Source of the DNA: Levilactobacillus brevis ATCC 14869 = DSM 20054 | GTDB lineage: Bacteria > Bacillota > Bacilli > Lactobacillales > Lactobacillaceae | Length of the DNA stretch: 64,000 nt | Reading direction: 5' to 3' | Assembly: GCF_001433855.1 (NCBI RefSeq) | Contig: NZ_AZCP01000003.1 | Location: 304,239 to 368,238, forward strand | Shown here: piece after piece, positions 8,198-17,210 of the stretch | How the letters are laid out: the number at the start of each line of letters is the position of its first letter | Position numbering within the stretch: the stretch's first letter is position 1 | Notes under the pieces: model-generated | Told to the model about the DNA's origin: nothing | The model's database searches: none | The model's input: the letters and a program-made list of their open reading frames with translations, nothing else | Program-made: the position numbers and the translations under genes

Positions 8198-9154
8198 ATG
8201 AACAGTCAGAAGTTACAAAGTGAAACGGGTTATGTAGTTGTGGTTGGCGGAATGAATATGGATATTTTCGGAATGCCAGACAGAAAGGTAATTGAACGTG
8301 ATTCCAATATTGGCGAGATTGGCATGGCCGTTGGTGGTGTAGGTCAAAACATTGCGCAAAACTTAGCACATCTTGAGGTACCAACCTACCTCGTCACCGT
8401 TTATGGCGATGATTATAACGGGGCTTTGTTGCAACAGTCTTGTGCAGAGAACCATATCTCATTAGATCAGGCACATGAGATCAAAGGAGGTCGGTCCTCA
8501 ACCTACATGTACATCACTGATGAGCATGGTGACATGCTAGTGGGTGTGAATGACATGGCGATTTGCGAACAGATTACGCCGGAATTCTTAGCGACTAAGT
8601 TAGACTTCATTAATCACGCTGATATTTGTTTGATTGATGCCAATATTTCCCAGCAAGCCATTGATTGGCTTGGCAGTCATGTAACGGTTCCATTATTTGG
8701 AGATACCGTATCAGTGACCAAGGCGCACCACTTCGAGCACATTTTAAATAAGCTGCATACGTTAAAGCCCAATGCGTTAGAAGCATCACTGCTGAGTGGC
8801 GTGAAAGTTACGGATACACAATCTGCTGAGGCAGCAGCGGCTGTCTTGTTGGATAAGGGTGTGCAAAACGTTTTTATTTCATTGGGAGCAGATGGTATTC
8901 TGTGTGCCAACCAGCGTGGAATGGTCCACGTGCCGATTCTAAAAACCGATATTGTTAATGCCAATGGTGCTGGTGACTGTGGTATGGCAGCAATTACTTG
9001 GAGTTACTTTACGAATCCGGAACGTGAGCTACAGGCGACTGGGCAAATTGCTCAAGCAGCCTCTAGCATTGCATTAGAAAGTACAAAGTCGGTGCCAGAT
9101 ATTACCCCGCATCAAGTTAGCCAAAAATTAGAAGCACTCACAATTTTAAATTAA
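8198..9154 (+). CDS. PfkB family carbohydrate/nucleoside kinase
   Basis: 318 residues, ribokinase fold, with substrate segment VVVVGGMNMDIFG, the GGVGQNIAQNLAHL loop and the intact catalytic anion-hole motif NANGAGDCGMAA (Asp near residue 260). It is closest in the window to the upstream HTH-linked protein but has no DNA-binding domain. Candidates for its substrate are ribose, a nucleoside or pseudouridine; the operon context (NupC, nucleoside hydrolase) favours a ribose- or nucleoside-type sugar. GGGAGG lies 7 nt before the ATG at 8198. First gene of a tightly spaced operon. Confidence 0.82.
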   Translation: MNSQKLQSETGYVVVVGGMNMDIFGMPDRKVIERDSNIGEIGMAVGGVGQNIAQNLAHLEVPTYLVTVYGDDYNGALLQQSCAENHISLDQAHEIKGGRSSTYMYITDEHGDMLVGVNDMAICEQITPEFLATKLDFINHADICLIDANISQQAIDWLGSHVTVPLFGDTVSVTKAHHFEHILNKLHTLKPNALEASLLSGVKVTDTQSAEAAAAVLLDKGVQNVFISLGADGILCANQRGMVHVPILKTDIVNANGAGDCGMAAITWSYFTNPERELQATGQIAQAASSIALESTKSVPDITPHQVSQKLEALTILN

Positions 9155-9170
9155 GAAGGAGCGATTTTTT

Positions 9171-9863
9171 ATGATTAAGCAAATTTATTCTTTAATTCAA
9201 TATGACGAAGCTGTTAAGACGATGGCGGCCGGTGCCGACAACATCGGATTAGTACCGATGCAACACGGTGGCGTTCCTGCTCATCGGGTACCGTTGGATC
9301 GCGTCCACAAAATCTTCGATGAAGCCAAGCGCCGTGGCGTGACCTCCGTTGCCATTATGTTGACGAATGATCCCCAAGAGATGATTGACATTGCTGAAAA
9401 GGTTCAGCCAGATATTTTGCATATTGCCGGAGATGGTTATGCTGCTGATGCCGAATTTGCTAAGCGGCTAAAGGCAGTGGCACCACATACAGAACTCATG
9501 CAGGCCGTGTTAGTGGACAATGAAAGTGCCATTGATCGGGCTAAACACTTTGAAGATTTTGTTGACTATATTCTCTTAGATTCTGGCTTGGCGCATGATA
9601 CCGGTATTGGTGCTAGCGGAGAAACCCATGATTGGAACATTGATGCCAAGATTGTCCAGGAAGTTAAGGTACCGGTGATTGAAGCTGGTGGTTTAGGACC
9701 TGATAATGTTGCGGCCGCAATTGAAAAGATTCGACCATACGGGGTTGATTCGTTGACTAAGACGAGCATCAAGTATGAGGGCGGTAATATGGAGAAAGAT
9801 ATTGATAAGGTTAAGGCCTTTTGTCAAAATGCAGATGCTGCAGCTGAAAAGTTAGGATTATAA
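9171..9863 (+). CDS. TrpF-like (phosphoribosylanthranilate isomerase family) TIM-barrel protein with altered active site
   Basis: 230 residues with a beta/alpha-barrel pattern and TrpF-like landmarks: AGADNIGLVP early, DILHIAGDGY in the middle, DYILLDSG with the acid Asp137, HDWNIDAKIV, and AGGLGPDNVAAAIEKIRPYGVDSL near the C-terminus. True TrpF has KICG at the N-terminus, with Cys as general base; here it is KQIYSL (Tyr6), and the usual GVDVSSGVE reads GVDSLTKTS. No tryptophan genes are nearby. I infer a different isomerisation or aldolase-type step on a phosphosugar released from a nucleoside. It may be annotated as TrpF by homology; I do not support that function. Confidence 0.7.
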   Translation: MIKQIYSLIQYDEAVKTMAAGADNIGLVPMQHGGVPAHRVPLDRVHKIFDEAKRRGVTSVAIMLTNDPQEMIDIAEKVQPDILHIAGDGYAADAEFAKRLKAVAPHTELMQAVLVDNESAIDRAKHFEDFVDYILLDSGLAHDTGIGASGETHDWNIDAKIVQEVKVPVIEAGGLGPDNVAAAIEKIRPYGVDSLTKTSIKYEGGNMEKDIDKVKAFCQNADAAAEKLGL

Positions 9864-9882
9864 ATATTAGGAGGGCGGTGAA

Positions 9883-10509
9883 ATGTCAGCAAGGTATACA
9901 CCGAAGACCATCGCATTAGCGCTTCTTGGTATTTTCCTAGTTTGCATGGGAGTGGCTTTTAATAGCAATACGCAGCTTGGTAATGACCCGGTGGGCATTA
10001 TTTATGATGGTTTGCGAACGACATTTCACTTAGAACAAGCACAGTTGGGGACCGTTTCGAACTATTTGAATGTTGTTTTGATTATCGGATTATTCTTCAT
10101 GGGTCGTCATTATGCCAGTTGGGGAACCCTGATGTATCTCGTTCCTTATGGGGTATTTGTCTCAATCGGGTCGGCTCTATATCCCATGATTTTTACATCA
10201 ACGACGTTACTTGGTCGATCGTTAGGCGGCTTGGTCGGTATTTCCTTATATTACTTAGGAATTAGTTTGTTTGTAGCGGCCGACATTGGTGTGGACCCAT
10301 TCAGCGGGTTCATGTTGACGTTGCGGGATAAGACCGGTTGGAGCATGCGCCGTAGCAAAATAACATTTGATGGCGCTCTGATCATCATGGGCGTTTTATT
10401 GGGCGGTAAGTTTGGCATTATTACGATTTTAACGGCCTTAACGACGGGACCAACGATTCAGGCATTAAGTAGTATTTTTCGTAAGCACCTTATCTTGAGA
10501 CAAAATTAA
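9883..10509 (+). CDS. YczE/YitT-like integral membrane protein
   Basis: 208 residues with about five to six hydrophobic spans, starting ALALLGIFLVCMGVAFNSNTQLGNDPVGIIYDGL and repeating an internal similar unit at ISLYYLGISLFVAADIGVDPFSGFMLTLRD, so it looks like a two-fold duplicated membrane fold. This is typical of YczE/YyaS/YitT-type proteins. A transport role is plausible but unproven; in this operon it could export or import a pathway intermediate. AGGAGGG precedes the ATG. Confidence 0.7.
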   Translation: MSARYTPKTIALALLGIFLVCMGVAFNSNTQLGNDPVGIIYDGLRTTFHLEQAQLGTVSNYLNVVLIIGLFFMGRHYASWGTLMYLVPYGVFVSIGSALYPMIFTSTTLLGRSLGGLVGISLYYLGISLFVAADIGVDPFSGFMLTLRDKTGWSMRRSKITFDGALIIMGVLLGGKFGIITILTALTTGPTIQALSSIFRKHLILRQN

Positions 10510-10522
10510 GGAGGAATTGCAG

Positions 10523-11683
10523 ATGGATGTAAAGTTACTGCAGCGCGTTAAGGTGTTAGACACCGATCACTTGGCGCAGACTGTTTTAGAGGTTCTCCAA
10601 ACAGAAGGGTATCAACGTCCACTGTTTGTTATGGATAGTTTTCTGGCACAGGTCCCATTGGTGCAGGAAACTCAGGCTTTATTGGAGAAAAGTGGGATAA
10701 CTGTTAGCGTGTTTGATCAGGTAGTATCAGATCCACCGGCACAAACAATTCGAGACGGTGTAACGGCATTTGGGGCCGCCCATGCTGATAGTTTAATTGC
10801 AATTGGTGGGGGGAGTTCAATTGATGTCGCCCGCGGTATTAATATTGTTCGGGTTAATGGTGGCGATATTTTAGACTATACCGATACGCAAAAGTCGATT
10901 GAACCATGTCCGGGATTAATTGCTATTCCAACAACCTCAGGGACTGGTAGTGAGCTTTCTAATGCATTGGTTGTGACGGACGTGGCAACTGAGAAAAAGG
11001 TAGCGATTTTAGCGGATAACGCCGTTAGTGAATATGCTATATTAAATCCAGATTTACTCTTATCTTTACCTAAAAAAATGACCATTGCCACTGGGTTAGA
11101 TGCATTTTCTCATGCGGCCGAAGGTTATACGTCCCGGCTAGCAAGTCCTGTAACGGACGCGATTTGCGAAAAGGTGATGTTTTTACTTTATAATTATCTG
11201 CCGCGAGCAGTGGAAAATGGTCACGATCGGGAGGCCCGCCAACGTGTCATGGTAGCGGCTGCCTTAGCCGGGTGGATGCTTAATAATGCTGGGACGAATG
11301 CAGGACATTCAATAGCCCATATCTTAGGATCTAAGTATCATCTGGTTCATGGCGAAGCCGTTGCGTATGCTTTGCCAGGGGTTCTTGAACAAGTTGCCCC
11401 ACTCTTACCCCATAAGGTAGCTGAAATTGGTCAAATCTTAGGTGTGGCGTACGCTCCAACAGATACCTTATCAGAGCGGTGTAATCAAGCCATTAAGGCG
11501 TACCAACACTTTCGAGATGATTTAGTCGGCTTGCATCCATTTAACGATTATGGGATTTCTGAAGAAGAACTAGTGACGAATGCTGAGGCTGTTGCAAATG
11601 AACAATTTGCAGGAAACACACCTGGAGAGATGAACAAGCAAGTCGCCACAAAGTTATTAACACGATTTGGTTGTCGGGCTTAA
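10523..11683 (+). CDS. Iron-containing (group III) alcohol dehydrogenase
   Basis: 386 residues. NAD-binding GGGSSIDVARGI at about residue 95, the TSGTGSE loop, and metal ligands in TGLDAFSHAAEGY and in GHSIAHILGSKYHLVHGEA are all present, so it should be catalytically active. Group III enzymes reduce aldehydes or oxidise alcohols and some act on phosphosugars. Here it sits between a TrpF-like enzyme and a nucleoside transporter, so a sugar- or aldehyde-intermediate substrate is likely. The ATG at 10523 follows AAGGAGG by 8 nt; the upstream TTG at 10517 is too close. Confidence 0.88.
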   Translation: MDVKLLQRVKVLDTDHLAQTVLEVLQTEGYQRPLFVMDSFLAQVPLVQETQALLEKSGITVSVFDQVVSDPPAQTIRDGVTAFGAAHADSLIAIGGGSSIDVARGINIVRVNGGDILDYTDTQKSIEPCPGLIAIPTTSGTGSELSNALVVTDVATEKKVAILADNAVSEYAILNPDLLLSLPKKMTIATGLDAFSHAAEGYTSRLASPVTDAICEKVMFLLYNYLPRAVENGHDREARQRVMVAAALAGWMLNNAGTNAGHSIAHILGSKYHLVHGEAVAYALPGVLEQVAPLLPHKVAEIGQILGVAYAPTDTLSERCNQAIKAYQHFRDDLVGLHPFNDYGISEEELVTNAEAVANEQFAGNTPGEMNKQVATKLLTRFGCRA

Positions 11684-11707
11684 TCAAAACGAAAAAGGGT
11701 GAACGTC

Positions 11708-12892
11708 ATGAATTTTGTTTTTCTGTTAACAGGATTAGCATTGGTTTTTGGCATCAGTTGGCTGATTAGTACAGACCGTAAGCATATTAAATATAAACGA
11801 ATGGGAATTTTATTTGGTCTGCAGTTGGTAATTTCCTTTCTATGTTTACATACGTCTGGTGGGGTTAAGACTTTAGCAGGCATCTCTAGCTTTTTTAATT
11901 GGTTAATGGTTCAAGCGGCTGGCGGTGTTAATTTTGTCTTTGGTGGATTCAGCATTAAAGCCGGTTCTTCCGTTTTCTTTCTAAACGTATTGATGCCGAT
12001 TGTCTTCATCTCGGCGTTAGTTGGTATTTTGAATTACATTAAGGTGCTACCGTTTATTATTAAGTGGACTGGCTGGGCACTAAATAAAGTTGCGGGTATG
12101 GGAGAATTAGAAAGTTATTTTGCTGTATCGACCGCTATTTTGGGACAACCAGAAGTTTTCTTAACCGTTAAGGATCAAATTCCCAAGTTAAATGAACGGC
12201 GTCTGTATACCATCTGTGCGTCGGCAATGAGTGCCGTCTCCGCTGCCATGTTGGCCTCATATATGAAGATGGTTCCCGGAAAGTTTGTCGTGGTTGCGGT
12301 TTTCTTGAATATCTTATCGGCGTTGATCATTTCTTGTGTGGTCAACCCTTATGAAACAGAAGCGAATGATGAGTTGGTTCAAGTATCCAAGAAGAAACAA
12401 GAACCATTTTTCCAAGTTTTGGGAACCTACATTACGGACGGCTTTAGTTTAGCGATTACCGTAGGCGCAATGTTGATTGGTTTTGTGGCACTGGTAACCT
12501 TCTTGAATAGCTCATTTATTGCTTTGATTCATATTTCCTTTACGGATTTGATTGGTTATGTTTTTGCGCCAGTAGCCTTTTTGATGGGCGTGCCAGCGCA
12601 TGAAGCGATGAAAGTCGGCAGTCTGATGGCAACAAAATTGATTACTAATGAATTTGTGGCGATGGGAACTTTGCATGGCATGGCCGCTGGGTTAAGTGCA
12701 AAAGCCAATGCCATTATTTCCGCTTACCTGGTTTCCTTTGCCAACTTTGGGACGGTTGGGATTATTACCGGTTCAATCAAATCTATTAGCGCAGAACAAG
12801 GTGGTTACGTGGCTAAGTTCTCAATGAAGTTATTGTTGGGTGCGACGTTAGCATCAGTATTGACTGGAACCATCGTGGGGATGTATTTCTAG
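11708..12892 (+). CDS. nupC: NupC-type concentrative nucleoside transporter (CNT family)
   Basis: 394 residues, with about nine or more membrane segments. CNT signatures include VFGISWLISTDRKHIKYKR at the N-terminus, the KAGSSVFFLNVLMPIVFISALVGILNY gate region, GQPEVFLTVKDQIPKLNERRLYTICASAMSAVSAAMLASYMKM and GVPAHEAMKVGSLMATKLITNEFVAM. It imports nucleosides with H+ or Na+. The GTG at 11699 lies in the ribosome site AAGGGTG, so ATG 11708 is preferred. It supplies the substrate for the nucleoside hydrolase encoded at the operon end. Confidence 0.93.
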   Translation: MNFVFLLTGLALVFGISWLISTDRKHIKYKRMGILFGLQLVISFLCLHTSGGVKTLAGISSFFNWLMVQAAGGVNFVFGGFSIKAGSSVFFLNVLMPIVFISALVGILNYIKVLPFIIKWTGWALNKVAGMGELESYFAVSTAILGQPEVFLTVKDQIPKLNERRLYTICASAMSAVSAAMLASYMKMVPGKFVVVAVFLNILSALIISCVVNPYETEANDELVQVSKKKQEPFFQVLGTYITDGFSLAITVGAMLIGFVALVTFLNSSFIALIHISFTDLIGYVFAPVAFLMGVPAHEAMKVGSLMATKLITNEFVAMGTLHGMAAGLSAKANAIISAYLVSFANFGTVGIITGSIKSISAEQGGYVAKFSMKLLLGATLASVLTGTIVGMYF

Positions 12893-12903
12893 GAGGGATT
12901 AAA

Positions 12904-13287
12904 GTGAAACGGCAATGGATCAGATTAATCGAATTAGTTGTCGGCTCATGGCTGTTGTTTTCCTTGGGAACCCTGGTTAGTGTGCAGACGGGAACACCGA
13001 GCGTCAATTGGCGCCCCACATTTAATACCCTATTATTTGCATTAATGTTGTATGCTTGGAGTATCTTCATTGTTTATCAGCAGCGACGATTTGCAAGCGC
13101 TTTAATGGGCTTTGTCATTGTGGTCTATAGTTGTGGCTTTCTTAGCCTAATGATTACTGCCATCAAACAATTTGCTATAGTCAGTCGTTTTTCAAGTTTA
13201 GTTATCATCATAAGTTTGGTTGGACTGTTCGTTAATGGGCTTTGGTTCAAGACCGGTCGCCAGCTGAATAAACAACAATCTAGTTAA
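12904..13287 (+). CDS. Small four-TM membrane protein, unknown function
   Basis: 127 residues with four predicted membrane helices ([75 protein letters not shown]) and a basic C-terminal tail. No family recognised. GTG start with AGGAGGG 6 nt upstream. It lies between transporter and hydrolase with gaps of 11 and 16 bp, so it is a true operon member and may be an accessory to NupC. Confidence 0.75.
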   Translation: MKRQWIRLIELVVGSWLLFSLGTLVSVQTGTPSVNWRPTFNTLLFALMLYAWSIFIVYQQRRFASALMGFVIVVYSCGFLSLMITAIKQFAIVSRFSSLVIIISLVGLFVNGLWFKTGRQLNKQQSS

Positions 13288-13303
13288 GATAGGAGTCTCA
13301 CTC

Positions 13304-14236
13304 ATGAAAAAAATAATTCTCGATTGTGATCCCGGCCACGACGATGCTTTGGCAATGATGCTGGCATTGGCTAGTCCGGATATTGACCTACTGGCTGTTA
13401 CGACATCAGCGGGGAATCAAACACCAGAAAAGACTCTGAATAACGCGATGCGACTGCTGACACTGATGCAACATCAAGAGATTCCAGTGGCGGGTGGTAA
13501 TCGAACACCATTGTTAAAACCATTGGAAACGGCTGGTAATGTCCATGGTAAGAGTGGCCTTGATGGTGCTGAGTTACCAGAGCCTGACTTTGCCGTTCAA
13601 CCCGTACCAGCTGTCGAATTGATGGCACAAACATTGCGGGCTAGTGCAGAGCCCGTTACCTTTGTGGTGACGGGTCCCATGACCAATATGGCTCTATTCT
13701 TACGGGTTCATCCCGAACTGACTGATAAAATTGAGCGGATTGTCTTTATGGGCGGCGCGATGGGGCTAGGTAACTGGACGCCTTCTGTGGAATTTAACAT
13801 TTACGTTGATCCAGAAGCTGCCAAAATCGTGTTGAATGCCGGCATTCCGTTGACGATGGCCCCATTGAATGTGACCCATCAAGCACAGATTCTCAAACCC
13901 GAAATTGAGGCGATTGGTGATATTAACAATCCAGTTGCCCACGCCTTTTACGGGCTTCTGAATTTCTTTGAACGGTACCATGAAGCACCTAAATGGGGCT
14001 TTAAGGGCGCGCCATTACATGATCCTTGTACGATTGCGTGGCTCTTACATCCAGAAATGTTCCACAGTGAACTGATGAACGTTGATGTTGAAACGCAAGG
14101 AGAACTGGTTCGGGGCGAAACGGTTTGTGATTATTATGAACTGACTGGAAAGCCTAAGAATACCGATGTTCTCTTGGATATTGACCGTGATGCCTTTATT
14201 CGGTTGATTACGGATTCTTTAAAAACCTTTAACTAG
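13304..14236 (+). CDS. Ribonucleoside hydrolase (IunH/Rih family)
   Basis: 310 residues. The calcium-binding DCDPGHDDA motif is at the N-terminus, the substrate strand [15 protein letters not shown] is in the middle, and the catalytic-site HDP motif (His239) is present. It hydrolyses the N-glycosidic bond of nucleosides to ribose and base in the cytoplasm. It is the last gene of the operon and is followed by a terminator. Base preference cannot be read from sequence. Confidence 0.93.
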   Translation: MKKIILDCDPGHDDALAMMLALASPDIDLLAVTTSAGNQTPEKTLNNAMRLLTLMQHQEIPVAGGNRTPLLKPLETAGNVHGKSGLDGAELPEPDFAVQPVPAVELMAQTLRASAEPVTFVVTGPMTNMALFLRVHPELTDKIERIVFMGGAMGLGNWTPSVEFNIYVDPEAAKIVLNAGIPLTMAPLNVTHQAQILKPEIEAIGDINNPVAHAFYGLLNFFERYHEAPKWGFKGAPLHDPCTIAWLLHPEMFHSELMNVDVETQGELVRGETVCDYYELTGKPKNTDVLLDIDRDAFIRLITDSLKTFN

Positions 14237-14245
14237 TGAGTAAAA

Positions 14246-14290
14246 CGACGTACCACCGACAACGAAGCAGGTTGTGGGTGGTACGTTTAG
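14246..14290 (+). terminator. Terminator of the nucleoside operon
   Basis: ACGTACCACCGACAAC pairs with GTTGTGGGTGGTACGT, 12 bp after the hydrolase stop. Confidence 0.7.
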
Positions 14291-14361
14291 GTTTTCTTAA
14301 CCTGTCGCCACGGCTTTTAAGCTATACTAGATGAACGAAAATTTCATCGAGGTGAACAATA

Positions 14362-15042
14362 GTGACACAACGCGCTTATCCGCTCCATGAACAGCTTTTA
14401 TTTGGTTGTGGTCTGACAATGACTGCCGGTGCTTTAGATGCCTATTCTTACTTGGCTCACGGGGCCGTTTTTGCGGGGTTACAAACTGGTAACTTAATTT
14501 TACTCGGTACCCATCTGGGACAGCTCCAATTGGCCGCTATCGGTCGTTATCTGACGGCAATGGTAGCCTTTATGTTGGGAACGATGCTGGTTCGTGGCCT
14601 ACAGCATGTATTTGAAAATCGGGCCGTTAATCAGCCTGCACTGGTTTTGTGGCTGGAACTAGGGTTATTGGTGATTGTCGCTGGGACCACCCGCGTGCTA
14701 CCGGACATGGTGATTACTGCGTTACTGTCGTTAGCAGCAGCTGCTGAACTGCAAGAGTTTCGCCAGATTAAGGGCGCCCCATTTACGCCATTAATGATGA
14801 CGGGAAACTTCCGGACGGTAGCAGAAGCACTCTATGATGGTGTTCGCTACCGAGATCGCGCAGCGCGGCAAAAGGCGAAAGATACCCTGATGTTGATGGG
14901 AAGCTTTGTGATTGGGGCCGTTTTAGTTGGACTGTTGTACTTGTCGTTAGGGACCTATAGTGTTGCGGTGCCCATCGTGATTGTCGGTGGTTTGATCGGC
15001 TGGCTACACGAACAGACGCGTCAGCGAAAATGGAAGCATTAA
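14362..15042 (+). CDS. DUF1275 (YoaK-like) membrane protein
   Basis: 226 residues with about six membrane segments and the family signature GALDAYSYLAHGAVFAGLQTGNLILLG near residue 25, plus ELQEFRQIKGAPFTPLMMTGNFRTVAEALYDG later. Function is unassigned. GTG start with GAGGTG 10 nt upstream. A second member of the same family lies at 54007. Confidence 0.85.
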   Translation: MTQRAYPLHEQLLFGCGLTMTAGALDAYSYLAHGAVFAGLQTGNLILLGTHLGQLQLAAIGRYLTAMVAFMLGTMLVRGLQHVFENRAVNQPALVLWLELGLLVIVAGTTRVLPDMVITALLSLAAAAELQEFRQIKGAPFTPLMMTGNFRTVAEALYDGVRYRDRAARQKAKDTLMLMGSFVIGAVLVGLLYLSLGTYSVAVPIVIVGGLIGWLHEQTRQRKWKH

Positions 15043-15112
15043 TGGCTAGTAAAAGAGAGTGGGACTAGTTGCCGCTTGGCGCACGTTTCGGCACCAGATA
15101 TTTAGAAACGCA

Positions 15113-15148
15113 AAAAGAGCCTGAGACTTTTGTCTCAGACCCTTTTTT
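15113..15148 (-). terminator. Terminator of the arylsulfotransferase gene
   Basis: GGGTCTGAGAC and GTCTCAGGCTC pair on the minus strand and are followed by TTTTT. Confidence 0.75.
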
Positions 15149-15154
15149 GACGAA

Positions 15155-16849
15155 TTAAGATTTTGTTGCATCGAATTTATAAGCTGAGTCATAGAATGGC
15201 ACGCGGTAGGCCCGATAAGCGTAGGCTTTGGCGGCCGCATTCTTCATAGTAGCATTGAAGACTTGTTCGCCACTCTTAGTCACTTCGATAATGTTACTTT
15301 CTTGACCACCATTCTTGTAACCAAAATCAATCAGAACGTTACCGTTACTTTGCTTCTCGGCATAACCGATAACACTAGTAAAGTTGGTCTTACCTAGTGA
15401 TTTTCCATAAGCCCAAGTCTGCTTGATGGTCATTTTCTTTTGGTTAACGTGGTATTGAACGGCTTGTGAGTATTTACCGGAGGTCTGCTTATTCCCGTTG
15501 GTCACTGCAATGTTGTTATCATACAGGATAAAGTTTTCACTGTTGGCGGAGTTGTTACCGCCATTGTTTAGGAGGTACAGCCCGTGTTGGCCCCCGGTCA
15601 CGGTCGTTCCTTTGGCCGGTGTTAACAAATACTTCCGGTAGGCTTTAGGCCAAGTTGATTTCTTTTTACCACTATAAATCCATTTGATATGATCTGTCTT
15701 GTAATCCAATTTCATAATCATATCTTGATTCCGACTTGAAATTACAATCGACTTATCATTTTTATCGTAGTCCACGGCATTTTGGTGTAACCAATCGATC
15801 TTGCCGTCGGAACCTTTTTGATACTTAGCCCACATGGATTTCGGCAGAAGTTTCTTCATATCAATGACCTTTACGATTTTACCGGTCTTGTGAGACACCT
15901 CAACCATCGTATCTTCCTTGTACTTTGAACCATCAGAAACGGTGGCTAGTAAGTTATGGTTCGGAAGCTCAACCAAGTCATGGTGAATGACGGTCGTTTC
16001 TTTGCCACCATCGGTACTACTGGTCTTGTTCGCAAAACTATATTCCTTATAAACACGGCCCAAATAGTCCGTCTCGATTAAATCATTGTAAACGTCTGAA
16101 TCAATATCTTTCTTTGACAAGATCATAATGTGACCATTGGACCACTGTTCAATGGTGTGTTGCGAATAATTGGTGTCATACCACCGAACATTGCCATCAG
16201 CATCAATCGCAAAGGGTTGCTTAGTTGTTCGATTAATAATGGTCAATTTATTTTTCCCAATATTCATCTTGGATTTCTTCACATTTTTGGTCGTAATGGT
16301 GGCGTCCGTGATGTATTTTGGCAGGGCACTGGTTGTTAACTTTAGCGTCTTAGTCTTAGTCGTGCCAGTCTTGGTGGTCGTGGTGATTTTTACCGTATTG
16401 GCGTAATCAGCGTATAGGCCAACGACCGGCACTTGATGGGTCTTGGTATAGCCGCCATTGACCGTGTTGGTGATTGAAGTCTTGTCAGACTTGCCTACGA
16501 CAGTGTAGGTCACCTTAACTGCCTCGGTCGTCTTGAATGTCACTAAGGCTGACAGGGGAGAGGACCCGTAAGGATTCACCTTGACGTATGGTGAGTCCAA
16601 CGTGTACTTGCTATTTTCGGCCGCAGTTTTGTATTTAGCTGTCAGGCTTTTTTGCTTATCTTGGCGGGTCGTAATGATCTGGGTATCAAGATTTTTCTTG
16701 ATCTGCGCAGTCGTTAAGGCCACCTTGTTGTTCTTAATCTTGTAACTTGATGAAGCGCTTTTCGTGCTGGAACAGCCAGCTAAGCCGACCGTTAAAACGG
16801 CCAGAGAGACAACGGCGAGCGCTGCCAAACGGTGGTGTCTGAATTGCAA
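15155..16849 (-). CDS. Aryl-sulfate sulfotransferase (ASST) family lipoprotein
   Basis: 564 residues. The N-terminus is a lipoprotein signal (LAALAVVSLAVLTVGLAGCSS, lipobox Cys26), so it is anchored on the outer face of the membrane. ASST beta-propeller motifs follow: IHHDLVELPNHN, WLHQNAVDYDKND, SSRNQDMIMKLD and GGQHGLYLLNNGGNN, including the His residues that in the family take up the sulfate. The natural substrates in lactic bacteria are unknown; family enzymes move sulfate between phenolic compounds. TTG at 16849 is chosen because AAGGAG lies 9 nt upstream; the TTG at 16879 has no ribosome site. A hairpin plus U-tract precedes it (16876-16911). Confidence 0.82.
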   Translation of the reverse strand: MQFRHHRLAALAVVSLAVLTVGLAGCSSTKSASSSYKIKNNKVALTTAQIKKNLDTQIITTRQDKQKSLTAKYKTAAENSKYTLDSPYVKVNPYGSSPLSALVTFKTTEAVKVTYTVVGKSDKTSITNTVNGGYTKTHQVPVVGLYADYANTVKITTTTKTGTTKTKTLKLTTSALPKYITDATITTKNVKKSKMNIGKNKLTIINRTTKQPFAIDADGNVRWYDTNYSQHTIEQWSNGHIMILSKKDIDSDVYNDLIETDYLGRVYKEYSFANKTSSTDGGKETTVIHHDLVELPNHNLLATVSDGSKYKEDTMVEVSHKTGKIVKVIDMKKLLPKSMWAKYQKGSDGKIDWLHQNAVDYDKNDKSIVISSRNQDMIMKLDYKTDHIKWIYSGKKKSTWPKAYRKYLLTPAKGTTVTGGQHGLYLLNNGGNNSANSENFILYDNNIAVTNGNKQTSGKYSQAVQYHVNQKKMTIKQTWAYGKSLGKTNFTSVIGYAEKQSNGNVLIDFGYKNGGQESNIIEVTKSGEQVFNATMKNAAAKAYAYRAYRVPFYDSAYKFDATKS

Positions 16850-16875
16850 TTGAGCCATCTCCTTCGGTATCTTAT

Positions 16876-16911
16876 CCAAAAAAGAAGAGAGTTGGCCCTA
16901 AGCCCACTCTC
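16876..16911 (-). promoter_or_regulatory. Terminator-like hairpin in the ASST leader
   Basis: On the minus strand GAGAGTGGG pairs with CCAACTCTC and is followed by TTCTTTTTTGG, about 30-60 nt before the start codon. It could attenuate transcription or end an upstream transcript. Confidence 0.45.
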
Positions 16912-17157
16912 CCCCTAAGATTATGTAACACCTTAAATATACTCGAGATATAAATTAGTCGTGTTAACAAACTCTGAAAAAAGTAGGAATGATTTATGAA
17001 CATCCTATGAATAAAGGTGAATCGGGTATAAGGTTAACGGTTTAGCTAAAATAGAACGGTGACTGTTCAATGCCTAATTGCAGCTAGGAAGGAGACAATC
17101 CTAAATCAATGGTATCAGTGATTTATGCACGCTTGGTGGGGAGACCATTTGGCCTAA
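16912..17157. other. Intergenic region upstream of the ASST gene
   Basis: AT-rich DNA with no gene I can support. It holds the presumed ASST promoter region. On the plus strand AAGGAG near 17088 precedes a 20-codon frame (ATG 17109) that runs into the following terminator; I see no reason to call it a gene. Confidence 0.4.
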
Positions 17158-17210
17158 CAAAAAACCAGTGACAACCGACTTTAAGTCGACTATCACTGGT
17201 TGGTTTTTCT
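17158..17210 (-). terminator. Terminator of the 5'-nucleotidase gene
   Basis: AACCAGTGA and TCACTGGTT enclose an inner GACTT/AAGTC hairpin, followed on the minus strand by TTTTTTG. Confidence 0.7.

Noticed and set aside
17101-17168. 20-codon plus-strand frame after AAGGAG near 17088
   Set aside because: Spacing is too long and the frame runs into the 5'-nucleotidase terminator.
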